A stretch of 32,674 bases of DNA from Candidatus Desulfobacula maris (GTDB lineage Bacteria; Desulfobacterota; Desulfobacteria; Desulfobacterales; Desulfobacteraceae): contig JACNHV010000257.1 in NCBI GenBank assembly GCA_014383445.1, forward strand, positions 1 through 32,674, in the 5' to 3' direction. The notes under the pieces are model-generated. The model saw only the letters and a program-made list of their open reading frames with translations, did not search any database and was not told the origin of the DNA. Numbering within the stretch: position 1 is the first letter of the stretch; the number at the start of each line of letters is the position of its first letter. Below are positions 1-7,761 of this stretch, in pieces. The position numbers were made by a program, and so were the translations under genes.

Positions 1-582
1 AAATATGGCCGCCTGGATATCCTGATTAATAATATTGAACGCGGCGGCTGGCCCACTGTTCATGGTGAATATGTTGAAGATCAATGGGATCTTGAAATTG
101 AAACCACGCTCAAGGCTAAGCAATGGGTGTTTTCTTCTGTGTTTCCCCTGCTGAAAAAAGCAAGGGAAGCCGTGGTCATCAATATATCTTCCATTGCAGG
201 GATTGTGGGACGATCCGGTCCTGCCGCACTGGTTTTTAATGATGGGTATGCTGCTGCCAACAGGGGTGTTTCAAGTCTGACAGAAACCTGGGCCCGCCTG
301 GGTGCGCCTCATATCAGGGTCAATGAAATCATGCTGGGCATTTTTGATACCCGGCATGCAAAAGACACCCGGGGATGGAGTCAGGTTCTAACAGAAAAAG
401 AAAAAAAGTCCTTGATTGATCACACACTTTTGAAACGCACAGGAACCATAGAAGATGCGGTCAAGGCCTGCCTGTTTCTCATCAAGGATGCCCCCTACAT
501 GACTGGAAGTGTTTTAAGGCTTGATGGCGGATATGTGCTTGCCGGGGAAACAATCCCGCCCATGCCTAAAGGGATTGTTTGA
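1..582 (+). CDS. SDR-family oxidoreductase, 5' end cut by window
   Basis: The reading frame is open from base 1, so the gene begins upstream; 193 codons plus stop are visible. The visible part starts at the NNAG-equivalent region (YGRLDILINN then IERGGW in place of NNAG), continues through the ISSIAG segment with the catalytic-serine position (bases 187-192), and reaches the active-site tyrosine in GYAAANRG (Tyr at 247-249). The C-terminal part has the usual family layout (RVNEIMLG...DTRH, then TGSVLRLDGG near the end). The YxxxK catalytic pair is YxxxN here (Asn at 259-261), so classical NAD(P)H-dependent alcohol/ketone chemistry is uncertain. The rest of the fold looks intact, so this may be a divergent conserved subfamily rather than decay. 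Substrate unknown. No terminator hairpin is evident behind it. Confidence 0.85.
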   Translation, partial: KYGRLDILINNIERGGWPTVHGEYVEDQWDLEIETTLKAKQWVFSSVFPLLKKAREAVVINISSIAGIVGRSGPAALVFNDGYAAANRGVSSLTETWARLGAPHIRVNEIMLGIFDTRHAKDTRGWSQVLTEKEKKSLIDHTLLKRTGTIEDAVKACLFLIKDAPYMTGSVLRLDGGYVLAGETIPPMPKGIV

Positions 583-645
583 ATTCAGCACCCAAAAAGT
601 GTGTTACAACCAATCCGGCTGTTTTTTTTAAAGATAATGAAGTCA

Positions 646-958
646 TTATTTTTTTGGCTTTTCCTCGTTTTTCATTTCTATGTACCAATCTTCTTTGCCA
701 TAAAGTTCATCAGAACATTCAGAGCAAATACCATGACTGAATGAAACATCGGAATGGGTCTGAATATATTCTTCCAAATTATTCCAATATCCTTATATCA
801 TCTCGGATTTTTTTGCATTTGGCACATATAGGGAGCAGTCCTCCGAGCTGTTTAACTTCTCTCAAAGCTTGTTGGAGTTCTGAAAGTAACCTATCCTTTT
901 CCTTTTCAAGCTCGTTGACCCTTTGTTCCAGTTCTTCATATGTTGGTTTTTCAGACAT
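646..958 (-). pseudogene. Small coiled-coil/cysteine-module protein, frameshifted
   Basis: Reading left from ATG at 958-956, a 59-residue ORF begins MSEKPTYEELEQRV, forms a short coiled coil (about residues 5-38), and enters the module GLLPICAKCKKIRDD that ends many deltaproteobacterial sensor proteins. It then stops at 779-781. In the +1-shifted frame from about 792 to 646 the expected continuation follows: GYWNNLEEYIQTHSD, then FSHGICSECSDELYG, then DWYIEMKNEEKPKK and a TAA at 646-648. Four bases (793-796) sit where one lysine codon is expected, so one extra base separates the halves. The restored protein would have about 103 residues and a CxxC...CxxC pattern suggesting metal binding. Its N-terminus is nearly the same as that of the neighbouring diguanylate cyclase. 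Either a recent pseudogene or a base-calling error. Confidence 0.75.
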
Positions 959-1057
959 GATTTTTACCTGATCTTTCCCGATCTTTTTGAGTTGAAATTA
1001 CTTGCATTACTTTAACCCCCCAAATTTAATAATCAAAACCATATCATTTAAAATTGT

Positions 1058-3172
1058 TTAATCACTAAAGGCCAATTGATTACGCCCATTTTCTTTAGCC
1101 CTGTACAAGGCGGCATCAGCTTTTGCAATCATTGCATCTGCTGTTTCATCCCCGCTTCTACTTGTAATGCCGATACTGATTGTGATACCAACCTCTCCTG
1201 ACCTTGTGACCATTTTATGGTCGGCTATTCTTGCCCTCACACGCTCGTAGATCCTTTCTTCAACCAATCCGCTAGAAGCGGGTAACTCTGGTATAACTAA
1301 TAAAAACTCTTCTCCTCCGTATCGGCCCACAAGGTCATAAGGCCGAAGGGTGTTCTGGACAGTTTTGACAAAATTGCATAGGACATCGTCGCCCACCTGA
1401 TGCCCATACTTGTCATTGACATGTTTGAAGTGATCAATGTCACATAACCCAATACTTAGCTTCAAGTTCCCCCTCTTAGCACGGACCAGTTCTCCGCTCA
1501 GTCTGTCTAAAATGGCACGGCGGTTCGACGCTCCGGTTAAAGGATCATGTGTGGCCTCATGCTCAAATTTTAAATTTAGTAATTTCAATTCCTGTTTAGC
1601 CTGCATCTGGTCGGTGATGTCTCGAACAGATGTAACTCTTATTATTTTCCCCTGATATTCAAACATTTTGCCATGAAATTCTGCCCAGAATTTACTGCCA
1701 TCTTTTCTTTGTGCAATTGCTTCATAAGGCTGATCATATCCGGAAAGCATTTTGTCTTTGACGATAGTTTTAAATTCATCAGCGATTATATCTGTACCCA
1801 AAATCCCGATAAACTCATCATGTTTATACCCAAACAACTGGCTGGCAGAATTATTAGCTTCAATACAAACTCCTTTTACTGAAAAAAATAATGCTTCAAA
1901 TGTGGCTTCCTGAAGTGCCTTATTCTTTGTTTCGCTTTCCCGAAGAGCATTCTCTGACTTTTTGCGATCTGTAATATCTCTTAGAAAGATCAACGTCGCC
2001 GGTCTATCTTCCCATTGAAACAGAACTGCGTTGATTTGAACTGTCTTTTCCAAACCAGATTTGTGGATAATTCTGAATGAATAGATGTTGACTGGGTTTT
2101 CACCTTTTAAGCGCCTCCTGTACCTGTCAAGCACGGTTTCTTTGTCATTCGGATGAACAAAATCAATAAAAGGCGTATTACTCAGTTCTTCTGCAGAGTA
2201 ACCGGTCAGCTCTTCGGCTCTCCGGTTTGAGAATTTTGTGACCCCATCTTGAGCAACCAATATTGCATCAGTGGCGTTCTCCACTACAATTCGATATTTA
2301 TCCTCACTCTCCTGAAGTGCCTCATCAACCCGCTTGCGCTCGGTGATATCCGTCACATAGCCTTCATAGCGGGCAGTCTTGCCGTCCCGGTCATAAATGG
2401 CACGGGTGCTATCGGATACCCAGATATGTGAACCGTCTTTACACCGGACTCTGTACTCGAAATTTTCAACAAACCCTGCTGTTTGGAGAAGTTGCTCATA
2501 CCGTTGCCGATCTTCATTGTTTACATAATATTGCTTTGTAATATCGGAAGTGCCGGATACGAGCTCCTCTGGAGAGGCATACCCCAGCATCCTCGCAAAG
2601 GATGGATTGACACTTATAAAACGACCTTCCGGTGTGCTCTGAAAAAGACCTTCAACAGCATTCTCAAAAATACTCCGGTATCTTTCCTCACTTTCCCTCA
2701 GCTTCTCCTCGACCTGCTTACGCTCGGTAATATCTATACCTAAACCAAAGAAATAGCTGAATTCACCTTTTTTATTAAAAATAGATCTCCCATGCCACTC
2801 AATTAAAAGTTCTTTGCCATCTTTCGTCATGATAAAATTTTCATTCAAAGTTGGCTTCTTTTGTTGAATAAGTTTATCAAATATTTTGGATAACTCTTCA
2901 CGATTTTTTTCCGGGACAAAAGTTGTCAAATAATCTTTTCCAACAACTTCTTCCTGTTTGTATCCAAGAGAATGAAGCATTGTTTCATTTACCATTATTG
3001 TTTTGCCTTCGGCGTTTATCGCCACAAAAAAGACAGGAGCGGCCTGAAGCAGAGTTTGGCTGAAATAAATCTCTTCGAATAATTTTTCTTCAACCAATTT
3101 TTGTTCAGATCCTATCTTCTCTAATTCCTGAACTCTTTTTTCTAATTCTTCATAGGTTGGTTTTTTATCCAT
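1058..3172 (-). CDS. Diguanylate cyclase with four PAS domains
   Basis: Predicted to make cyclic di-GMP from two GTP, controlled by PAS sensing. The 704-residue protein has a short N-terminal coiled coil (1-34), four PAS/PAC repeats (about 35-150, 166-278, 294-402, 420-522; the first three end in DITERK/DITDRK linkers, the fourth in RDITDQ) and a C-terminal GGDEF domain (535-700). The active-site loop is GGEEF at 619-623, a functional variant, and an inhibitory-site RxxD (Arg610, Asp613) lies five residues before it, so product inhibition is expected. There is no membrane segment or signal peptide, so it is cytoplasmic. A longer GTG start at 3256 exists, but no ribosome site precedes it. ATG at 3172 has GGA six bases upstream and its first residues match the small protein at 958. 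Ligands of the PAS domains cannot be told from sequence. Confidence 0.88.
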   Translation of the reverse strand: MDKKPTYEELEKRVQELEKIGSEQKLVEEKLFEEIYFSQTLLQAAPVFFVAINAEGKTIMVNETMLHSLGYKQEEVVGKDYLTTFVPEKNREELSKIFDKLIQQKKPTLNENFIMTKDGKELLIEWHGRSIFNKKGEFSYFFGLGIDITERKQVEEKLRESEERYRSIFENAVEGLFQSTPEGRFISVNPSFARMLGYASPEELVSGTSDITKQYYVNNEDRQRYEQLLQTAGFVENFEYRVRCKDGSHIWVSDSTRAIYDRDGKTARYEGYVTDITERKRVDEALQESEDKYRIVVENATDAILVAQDGVTKFSNRRAEELTGYSAEELSNTPFIDFVHPNDKETVLDRYRRRLKGENPVNIYSFRIIHKSGLEKTVQINAVLFQWEDRPATLIFLRDITDRKKSENALRESETKNKALQEATFEALFFSVKGVCIEANNSASQLFGYKHDEFIGILGTDIIADEFKTIVKDKMLSGYDQPYEAIAQRKDGSKFWAEFHGKMFEYQGKIIRVTSVRDITDQMQAKQELKLLNLKFEHEATHDPLTGASNRRAILDRLSGELVRAKRGNLKLSIGLCDIDHFKHVNDKYGHQVGDDVLCNFVKTVQNTLRPYDLVGRYGGEEFLLVIPELPASSGLVEERIYERVRARIADHKMVTRSGEVGITISIGITSRSGDETADAMIAKADAALYRAKENGRNQLAFSD

Positions 3173-3255
3173 TGCAATTCCATGTTCCTTTGTGACCTGG
3201 TTGGCTTGCACATATTTGCAAAAATAGTCTTCACTCTCCCCAAAATATAAAACCA

Positions 3256-3278
3256 CCAGAATGTTTTTAATATTCTGG
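3256..3278. repeat. Short inverted repeat upstream of the diguanylate cyclase
   Basis: CCAGAAT (3256-3262) and ATTCTGG (3272-3278) are a perfect 7-bp inverted repeat around a 9-base T-rich centre, about 85 bases before the chosen cyclase start. It could be an operator or a leader hairpin. The rest of 3173-3431 shows nothing else convincing. Confidence 0.3.
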
Positions 3279-3431
3279 TCAATCTAAATAAAAATCACAA
3301 TAATATATTTTGTGGTGCAAAGTAAATAAATCTTCAAAAGAATATTCCATTATATAGCTGAAAAACAAGGCCTACCTGATCCAATGGTCTGGTCACTGGC
3401 CCTGGAAGCTGAATATTTTCCTCAGATAAAA

Positions 3432-4409
3432 TTATCCAAATATGATTTTTATAATAATTTGGGCAAGTTTTTCCGGATCATGTCGGGCAATCATTGCATT
3501 GGTATCCAAAACATCGGTCATGTGCAGGTTGCGATGATCCCAGAAAGGGTCTGCCATATCAATATGAACAAAATCTGATTTTTGCGCAAAATAGATGTCA
3601 AGCACCTTTTGTATGGGTTTTGTAGCGTTGCCAATAAAGCCATCAATCTTACGTCCAAGACACTCTTCCAGTTTGATAACAAAATCTTTTCCTGAAAAAT
3701 TGTGGGTCTCTCCAAATTTTGTCATAATATTAATAAAGAAATAAATCTTTGCAGATGTATTTTGCAGGGCATCTTGTACCCCTGAAACAATCAGGTTGGG
3801 GATAATGCTGGTAAACAGGTCACCTGGCCCTATAAAAATATAGTCTGCCTTTTCAATGGCATCTATAACAGGTGGATATACAGAAATTGCGGCATGATGG
3901 TGGGGAACCAGGAATACATCTTTTATTTGTTCGCGCTGTGTTCCCCGGGGAAGGTCAATGGCTTCTTCACCATAGATTCTTTTTCCGTCCGTCAGCTCTG
4001 CAACCAGAGTTGCCCGATCTATTGTAACGGGAAGGATGGTGCCTTCCACTTCAAGTATTTCAGAAAGGGCAGCAACACTTGCAGGAAAATCCCCTGTATA
4101 TCTTGAGAGCATTGTTAAAAGCATGTTACCGGCGCTATGGCCAGCCAGGCGGGGATCCTTTTTAAATCGTTTTAACATAATGCAGCGGCCGGCAGCCTGA
4201 TAAGGTGACAAGGCAAGGATGCATTTTAAAATATCCCCGGGTGGCAGGATTCCAAGTTCATTCCGCAATCTGCCCGTGCTGCCGCCTGAATCCACCATGG
4301 AGACTATGGCTGTTGTGTGTGTGTTTTCCAAATCCCTTAATCCGGATAATAATATGAATTGCCCACTTCCACCCCCGATGGTGACAATTTTTTTTTCTTC
4401 TATTTTCAT
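3432..4409 (-). CDS. YvcK/CofD-like family protein
   Basis: A 325-residue member of the CofD/YvcK family (2-phospho-lactate transferase fold). YvcK proteins are linked to gluconeogenic growth and cell-wall precursor control and can bind UDP-sugars. The N-terminal nucleotide-binding loop GGGSG is at residues 12-16, followed by DSGGSTG (40-46) and PPGD (56-59), typical of the family; HSAGNMLL and the later IFIGPGDLFTSIIPNL segment also fit. The start at 4409 has AAGGA about six bases upstream. It follows the ykgJ-like gene by about 106 bases in the same direction and may share the dgt transcript. A true F420-pathway CofD is unlikely because no other F420 gene is nearby. The exact role in this organism is inferred from family only. 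Confidence 0.82.
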   Translation of the reverse strand: MKIEEKKIVTIGGGSGQFILLSGLRDLENTHTTAIVSMVDSGGSTGRLRNELGILPPGDILKCILALSPYQAAGRCIMLKRFKKDPRLAGHSAGNMLLTMLSRYTGDFPASVAALSEILEVEGTILPVTIDRATLVAELTDGKRIYGEEAIDLPRGTQREQIKDVFLVPHHHAAISVYPPVIDAIEKADYIFIGPGDLFTSIIPNLIVSGVQDALQNTSAKIYFFINIMTKFGETHNFSGKDFVIKLEECLGRKIDGFIGNATKPIQKVLDIYFAQKSDFVHIDMADPFWDHRNLHMTDVLDTNAMIARHDPEKLAQIIIKIIFG

Positions 4410-4515
4410 TGAATTCCTTTTTTGTCGAAATTACACAAAATTAGTTTTAGACATAAAAAACCATCTGCATCTGTTTTAAAGGGTGTATGCCAACAAACAA
4501 TTAAAAATATTATTG

Positions 4516-5064
4516 TTAAATCAGCATTTGTGCAATGGTTTCTTTTATTTTATCGGTTTTATTGAAGTCCTGTCGAAATTTCATCTCTATTTGCGCCATT
4601 TGTTTATAGAATGGGGTCCTGTCAAATTTGATATATGATTTTTCATCAAATAACCCTGCATCACAACCAGGGCCTTTGATGGGTTCAGCCCCGGGCTTGC
4701 AGAGTTCATGGGGCAGCCCGTGAAGTCTGCAAATCATTGGCCTAAAGGAATATAAAAGGCATTGGCCATTTTCATTTGCCGGGCAGATAATTTTTAAAGC
4801 CTTTGTTTTTAAGTTTTCAGAAAAAGTCTTTTTAACATAGATATCTGCCCGGGTCAGTATGGTTTTTTTCTGGTCCTGATCAAGTTTATTAAAGCCGTGG
4901 CATAAATAGTCTTTTTCAATATAGGTATGGTGGAAAAACAAAGAGGTACAGCAATTGTCTTTACACCCGTTGCAAATGAAATTATAGCCGGCAGCAATCT
5001 TGTCCCAGGTTTTATCCATATCATTGTAAAGGGTTTTAAGTGCTTTAAAAAAGGTGTCTGTCAT
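4516..5064 (-). CDS. YkgJ-type cysteine-cluster protein
   Basis: A 182-residue protein with the CxxCxxxCC signature (Cys31, Cys34, Cys38, Cys39) and further cysteines at 94, 102, 112, 122 and 134, including the family's CPANENGQC...RPMICRLHGLP segment. YkgJ-like proteins are thought to chelate zinc or iron; no enzymatic role is established. There is no signal peptide, so it is probably cytoplasmic. It begins nine bases after the dgt stop codon, so it is very likely co-transcribed with dgt. The stretch 4410-4515 between this gene and yvcK shows no clear terminator. Confidence 0.8.
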   Translation of the reverse strand: MTDTFFKALKTLYNDMDKTWDKIAAGYNFICNGCKDNCCTSLFFHHTYIEKDYLCHGFNKLDQDQKKTILTRADIYVKKTFSENLKTKALKIICPANENGQCLLYSFRPMICRLHGLPHELCKPGAEPIKGPGCDAGLFDEKSYIKFDRTPFYKQMAQIEMKFRQDFNKTDKIKETIAQMLI

Positions 5065-5073
5065 TGGAGAAAA

Positions 5074-6180
5074 TCAGACCAAAGGTTTGGGAAGGAAAAT
5101 TTTGGAATAAAGCCCTAAAGCATACCGGTCTGTCATGCTGGCAATCAAATCACAAACCGAGCGTTTAAGAGCATTTTTTGAAGAATCCCATGGGGCCATT
5201 TCCATTTTTTCCAACTCCTTCTGCAGAAGGTCAGGTTCTTTTATGAAGTAATTATAAAGACTTATGATCACCTTTTTTGCCTTTGAAAATTCGTTGTGAA
5301 CTGCTGGTGAACGATACACTTTATCATATAGGAATTTTCTTAATATTATCATGGCATGGAAAGTATCCTGGCCCATATCAAGGATGAACTTGTCATTCTG
5401 TGGCCCGCTGTTATACACCAATTGCTCAATCATGATGCTGGCTCTCTGGGCGTGTGTTTCCCCTAGTTTTTTAATGCAAATGTCTGGAACCTCTGTTGCT
5501 AAGATAACCTTGCCTCTCAATGCATCATCAAGGTCATGGTTTAAATAGGCGATGATATCTGCCACCCGGACGAGTTTTCCTTCGACTGTGCTAGCGGTCT
5601 CACCAAGAGTTGCCGGGAAAATATTGCCAAATCCTTTGGAGTGTTTTAGGATACCATCCCTGACTTCCCGGGTCAGGTTAAGGCCCTCCCCTCTGTTCTC
5701 AAGGGAATCCACCACTCTCAAACTTTGGTCGGCGTGTGAAAAATGGGGAGAATGAACCTCGATCAATGCAGTTTCACCGCCATGGCCAAATGGTGTGTGG
5801 CCCAGATCGTGACCCAATGCAATGGCTTCGGCAAGATCTTCATTCAGATACATGGCTCTTGCAATAGTTCTTGAAATTTGGGCTACTTCAAGAGTATGGG
5901 TAAGTCTGGTACGATAATGGTCTCCCAGGGGGGAGAGAAAAACCTGGGTTTTGTGTTTTAACCGCCTAAAGGCATTTGAATAAACGATCCTGTCCCTGTC
6001 AAGCTGGAAAGGTGTTCTGATATTATATGTGGTTTCTTCGTCGCCCCTTCTTTTTGCAGTGGAACTTAATGTGCCGTAAGTCGAAAGAAAATTTTTTTCT
6101 CTAATCTGAAACTGTTCCCTTATACAAAGGTTTTTATCTGAAATTTTTTTTTGTATATATATTTTCTTTTTTGTTTCCAT
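5074..6180 (-). CDS. dgt: Deoxyguanosinetriphosphate triphosphohydrolase-like protein
   Basis: An HD-superfamily dNTPase expected to cleave dGTP (or other dNTPs) to the deoxynucleoside and triphosphate, balancing nucleotide pools. It has 368 residues, the size of the short dgt-like class. Metal ligands are visible: His95 in RLTHTLEVAQ, His124-Asp125 in ALGHDLGHTPFGH, and a later Asp in VADIIAYLNHD. The family hallmark NAFRRLKHKTQVF is at about 69-81. The family usually begins near IREQ, about residue 20 here, so the first ~19 lysine-rich residues are an extension. ATG at 6180 has no visible Shine-Dalgarno; it is preceded by a tandem AT palindrome (6182-6202). First gene of the leftward dgt-ykgJ-like-(yvcK-like) group and divergent from the TadA-like gene. 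Confidence 0.88.
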   Translation of the reverse strand: METKKKIYIQKKISDKNLCIREQFQIREKNFLSTYGTLSSTAKRRGDEETTYNIRTPFQLDRDRIVYSNAFRRLKHKTQVFLSPLGDHYRTRLTHTLEVAQISRTIARAMYLNEDLAEAIALGHDLGHTPFGHGGETALIEVHSPHFSHADQSLRVVDSLENRGEGLNLTREVRDGILKHSKGFGNIFPATLGETASTVEGKLVRVADIIAYLNHDLDDALRGKVILATEVPDICIKKLGETHAQRASIMIEQLVYNSGPQNDKFILDMGQDTFHAMIILRKFLYDKVYRSPAVHNEFSKAKKVIISLYNYFIKEPDLLQKELEKMEMAPWDSSKNALKRSVCDLIASMTDRYALGLYSKIFLPKPLV

Positions 6181-6181
6181 A

Positions 6182-6202
6182 AATAATTATTGAATAATTA
6201 TT
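6182..6202. repeat. Tandem AATAATTATT palindromes at the dgt start
   Basis: AATAATTATT occurs at 6182-6191 and again at 6193-6202; each copy is its own reverse complement. The pair ends two bases from the dgt start codon, in the divergent dgt/tadA-like interval (6181-6319), where a ribosome site would be expected. It may be an operator or simply AT-rich leader. No good sigma-70 pair for either gene stands out here. Confidence 0.4.
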
Positions 6203-6319
6203 AAAATTTAATACACTACATCTGTTATACAAAAAGCAGGTTGAACCTCAATGGGTTCTATTTGGTCATATGAAACATGGTTTGTAAAGGGTTATTTCAT
6301 TTGGGAGAGGTGATTTCAA

Positions 6320-6847
6320 TTGGATTATGAATATTACATGGGCTTTGCATTGGAACAGGCCAAAAAAGCATTTGACCAGGGGGAATTCCCAGTGGGCTGT
6401 GTGATTGTGCAGGGAAAAAAAGTGATTGCAACCGGAGCAAGGCTGGGAACAACTCAAAACAAAGCTTTTTTCAATGAGATTGATCATGCTGAGATAAGGG
6501 CATTAAAGCATCTTGAAAAAAGTAATATTGAGTTTTGCCCTGAAAAATCAATCCTCTTTTGTACCATGGAGCCCTGTCTGATGTGCTTTGGCGCTATTAT
6601 TCTGTCCGGCATAAAAAAAATAGTATATGCATATGAAGATCCCATGGGGGGCGCAACAAAATGTGATTTGGAAAAGTTACCGTCCTTATATCAGCAGTGC
6701 TCATTAGAGGTTATTTCTGGGGTATTGCGACAGAAAAGTCTTGATTTTTTTTATGATTTTTTTAATAAAGAGGATAACTTGTATTGGAAAAACAGTTATT
6801 TGGAAGAATATACCTTTGATCAGAAAAGAGAGAAGAATTCAGAATAA
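6320..6847 (+). CDS. TadA-like nucleoside/tRNA adenosine deaminase
   Basis: Cytidine-deaminase-fold protein of 175 residues. The zinc site is complete: His56-Ala-Glu58 (HAEIRAL) and Pro85-Cys86-x-x-Cys89 (EPCLMC). The N-terminus (YMGFALEQAKKAFDQGEFPVGCVIV) is the family's usual opening, which supports the TTG start at 6320; GGGAGAGGTG lies about nine bases upstream. TadA converts adenosine-34 to inosine in tRNA-Arg; other relatives deaminate guanine or free nucleosides, and the region after the zinc site (YAYEDPMGGATK) is not a textbook TadA sequence, so specificity is open. It is divergent from dgt and ends three bases before the infC leader region. Confidence 0.8.
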   Translation: MDYEYYMGFALEQAKKAFDQGEFPVGCVIVQGKKVIATGARLGTTQNKAFFNEIDHAEIRALKHLEKSNIEFCPEKSILFCTMEPCLMCFGAIILSGIKKIVYAYEDPMGGATKCDLEKLPSLYQQCSLEVISGVLRQKSLDFFYDFFNKEDNLYWKNSYLEEYTFDQKREKNSE

Positions 6848-6852
6848 ATAAT

Positions 6853-6883
6853 GCTTGCATTTTTCTATGCAAGCCATTATAAT
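6853..6883 (+). promoter_or_regulatory. Hairpin and possible promoter in the infC leader
   Basis: GCTTGCAT (6853-6860) and ATGCAAGC (6867-6874) form a perfect 8-bp stem with a 6-base loop, just behind the deaminase stop. The same segment holds a TTGCAT box at 6855-6860 and a perfect TATAAT at 6878-6883, 17 bases apart. A promoter starting transcription near 6890 would leave a leader of about 55 bases before infC. The -35 match is only partial (TTG), so promoter and weak terminator are both possible. Confidence 0.45.
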
Positions 6884-6946
6884 CGCTGGGTTATACTTGT
6901 TCTATCAAGGATTAATATAGAATCATCTAGTTGCAGGAGGTGTAGG

Positions 6947-7468
6947 ATATCTAAGCGGGGAAGACAGGATCAGACAAGTGTTAATAAGGGAATCAGGGCC
7001 AGCCAGGTTAGGGTTGTCGGCTCTGATGGTTCGCAGATAGGAATTATGCCCATTGAAGAGGCATTAAGAATTGCAGGGGAAGAAACACTTGATTTGGTCG
7101 AGGTTTCACCGGATGCAGACCCACCTGTTTGCAAGATAATGGATTTTGGAAAATTTAAGTACGAGCTGACCAAAAAAAAGCAGGAGGCTAAACGTAAGCA
7201 GAAAACGACTCAGATTAAAGAAATAAAGGTCAGGCCAAAGACGGATAGTAATGACCTTGCAACAAAGGTCAAGCATATTGAGAAGTTTCTCAGTAAAAAT
7301 GATAAGGTTAAGGTTACGCTGTTTTTCAGAGGAAGGGAAGTTGTACTCAAGGAACAGGCCAATACGATTCTGCAAAAAATTGTTACCATGACTGAAGGGT
7401 TTGCCCAGGTTGAGCAGCAACCCAAATATGAGGGGCGTGTTATCACCATGCTTTTGGGGCCTAAATAG
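6947..7468 (+). CDS. infC: Translation initiation factor IF-3
   Basis: IF-3 binds the 30S subunit, checks start-codon/initiator-tRNA pairing and prevents 50S joining. Both halves are present: the N-domain (VNKGIRASQVRVVGSDGSQIGIMPIEEAL...DLVEVSPDADPPVCKIMDFGKFKYE), the lysine-rich linker, and the C-domain (IKEIKVRPKTDSNDLATKVKHIEKFL...KVTLFFRGRE...ITMLLGPK). A perfect AGGAGG at 6935-6940 is six bases from an ATA codon at 6947, giving a 173-residue protein. The in-frame ATG at 6851 lies upstream of that AGGAGG and would add 32 residues absent from the family. IF-3 genes often use rare AUU/AUC/AUA starts so that IF-3 represses its own synthesis, which this arrangement fits. First gene of infC-rpmI-rplT; its TAG stop is the first triplet of a repeat element. 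Confidence 0.93.
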   Translation: MSKRGRQDQTSVNKGIRASQVRVVGSDGSQIGIMPIEEALRIAGEETLDLVEVSPDADPPVCKIMDFGKFKYELTKKKQEAKRKQKTTQIKEIKVRPKTDSNDLATKVKHIEKFLSKNDKVKVTLFFRGREVVLKEQANTILQKIVTMTEGFAQVEQQPKYEGRVITMLLGPK

Positions 7469-7636
7469 TGTTCGAACGAAAACTCACCCATCTACTGTGT
7501 TGCTGCAAAATCCTGAAATCCTCATGTACAGTAGTACACTCCGGTTTCAAGATTTTTTGCGCCTTGTATATGGGCAACTTTGTGAGCATTGCTCCTCTAC
7601 GAGCCACCCAAACACGGGGTTTTCGGTCAGGCACTA
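7466..7636. repeat. Miniature inverted-repeat element A (foldback)
   Basis: A 171-bp segment bounded by TAGTGTTCGAACGAAAACT (7466-7484) and the inverse GGTTTTCGGTCAGGCACTA (7618-7636); reverse-complemented, the right end shares TAGTG and CGAAAAC with the left. Inside lies a long imperfect palindrome, about 7484-7529 against 7534-7577, with CCCAT/ATGGG, CAAAATC/GATTTT and CTGAAA/TTTCAA blocks and a TGTAC-AGTA-GTACA tip. No protein is encoded. The left end supplies the infC stop codon. The short remainder to rpmI (7637-7761) is AT-rich and holds the rpmI ribosome site (AGGAGAGG). From memory, similar foldback repeats are dispersed in Desulfobacterales; I could not check that. Confidence 0.7.
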
Positions 7637-7761
7637 AATATTATAGTTTTATAAAATAGTAAGACTGCTTAAAAATACATAATAAATGTATGGTGGTATA
7701 TTGTTTGTTTTGAATGTGTACCACCATATTTTTTAGAAATTGCAATACAGGAGAGGATAAA

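Noticed and set aside
741-971. 76-codon plus-strand frame
   Set aside because: The opposite strand encodes the recognisable coiled-coil/cysteine protein; the plus-strand translation is serine-rich shadow sequence.
6851-6946. N-terminal extension of infC from the ATG at 6851
   Set aside because: The extension spans the promoter-like hairpin and contains the AGGAGG ribosome site; its sequence does not match IF-3 N-termini.
7401-7659. Overlapping short plus-strand frames across the infC end
   Set aside because: They run through repeat element A and its palindrome; no conserved protein features.
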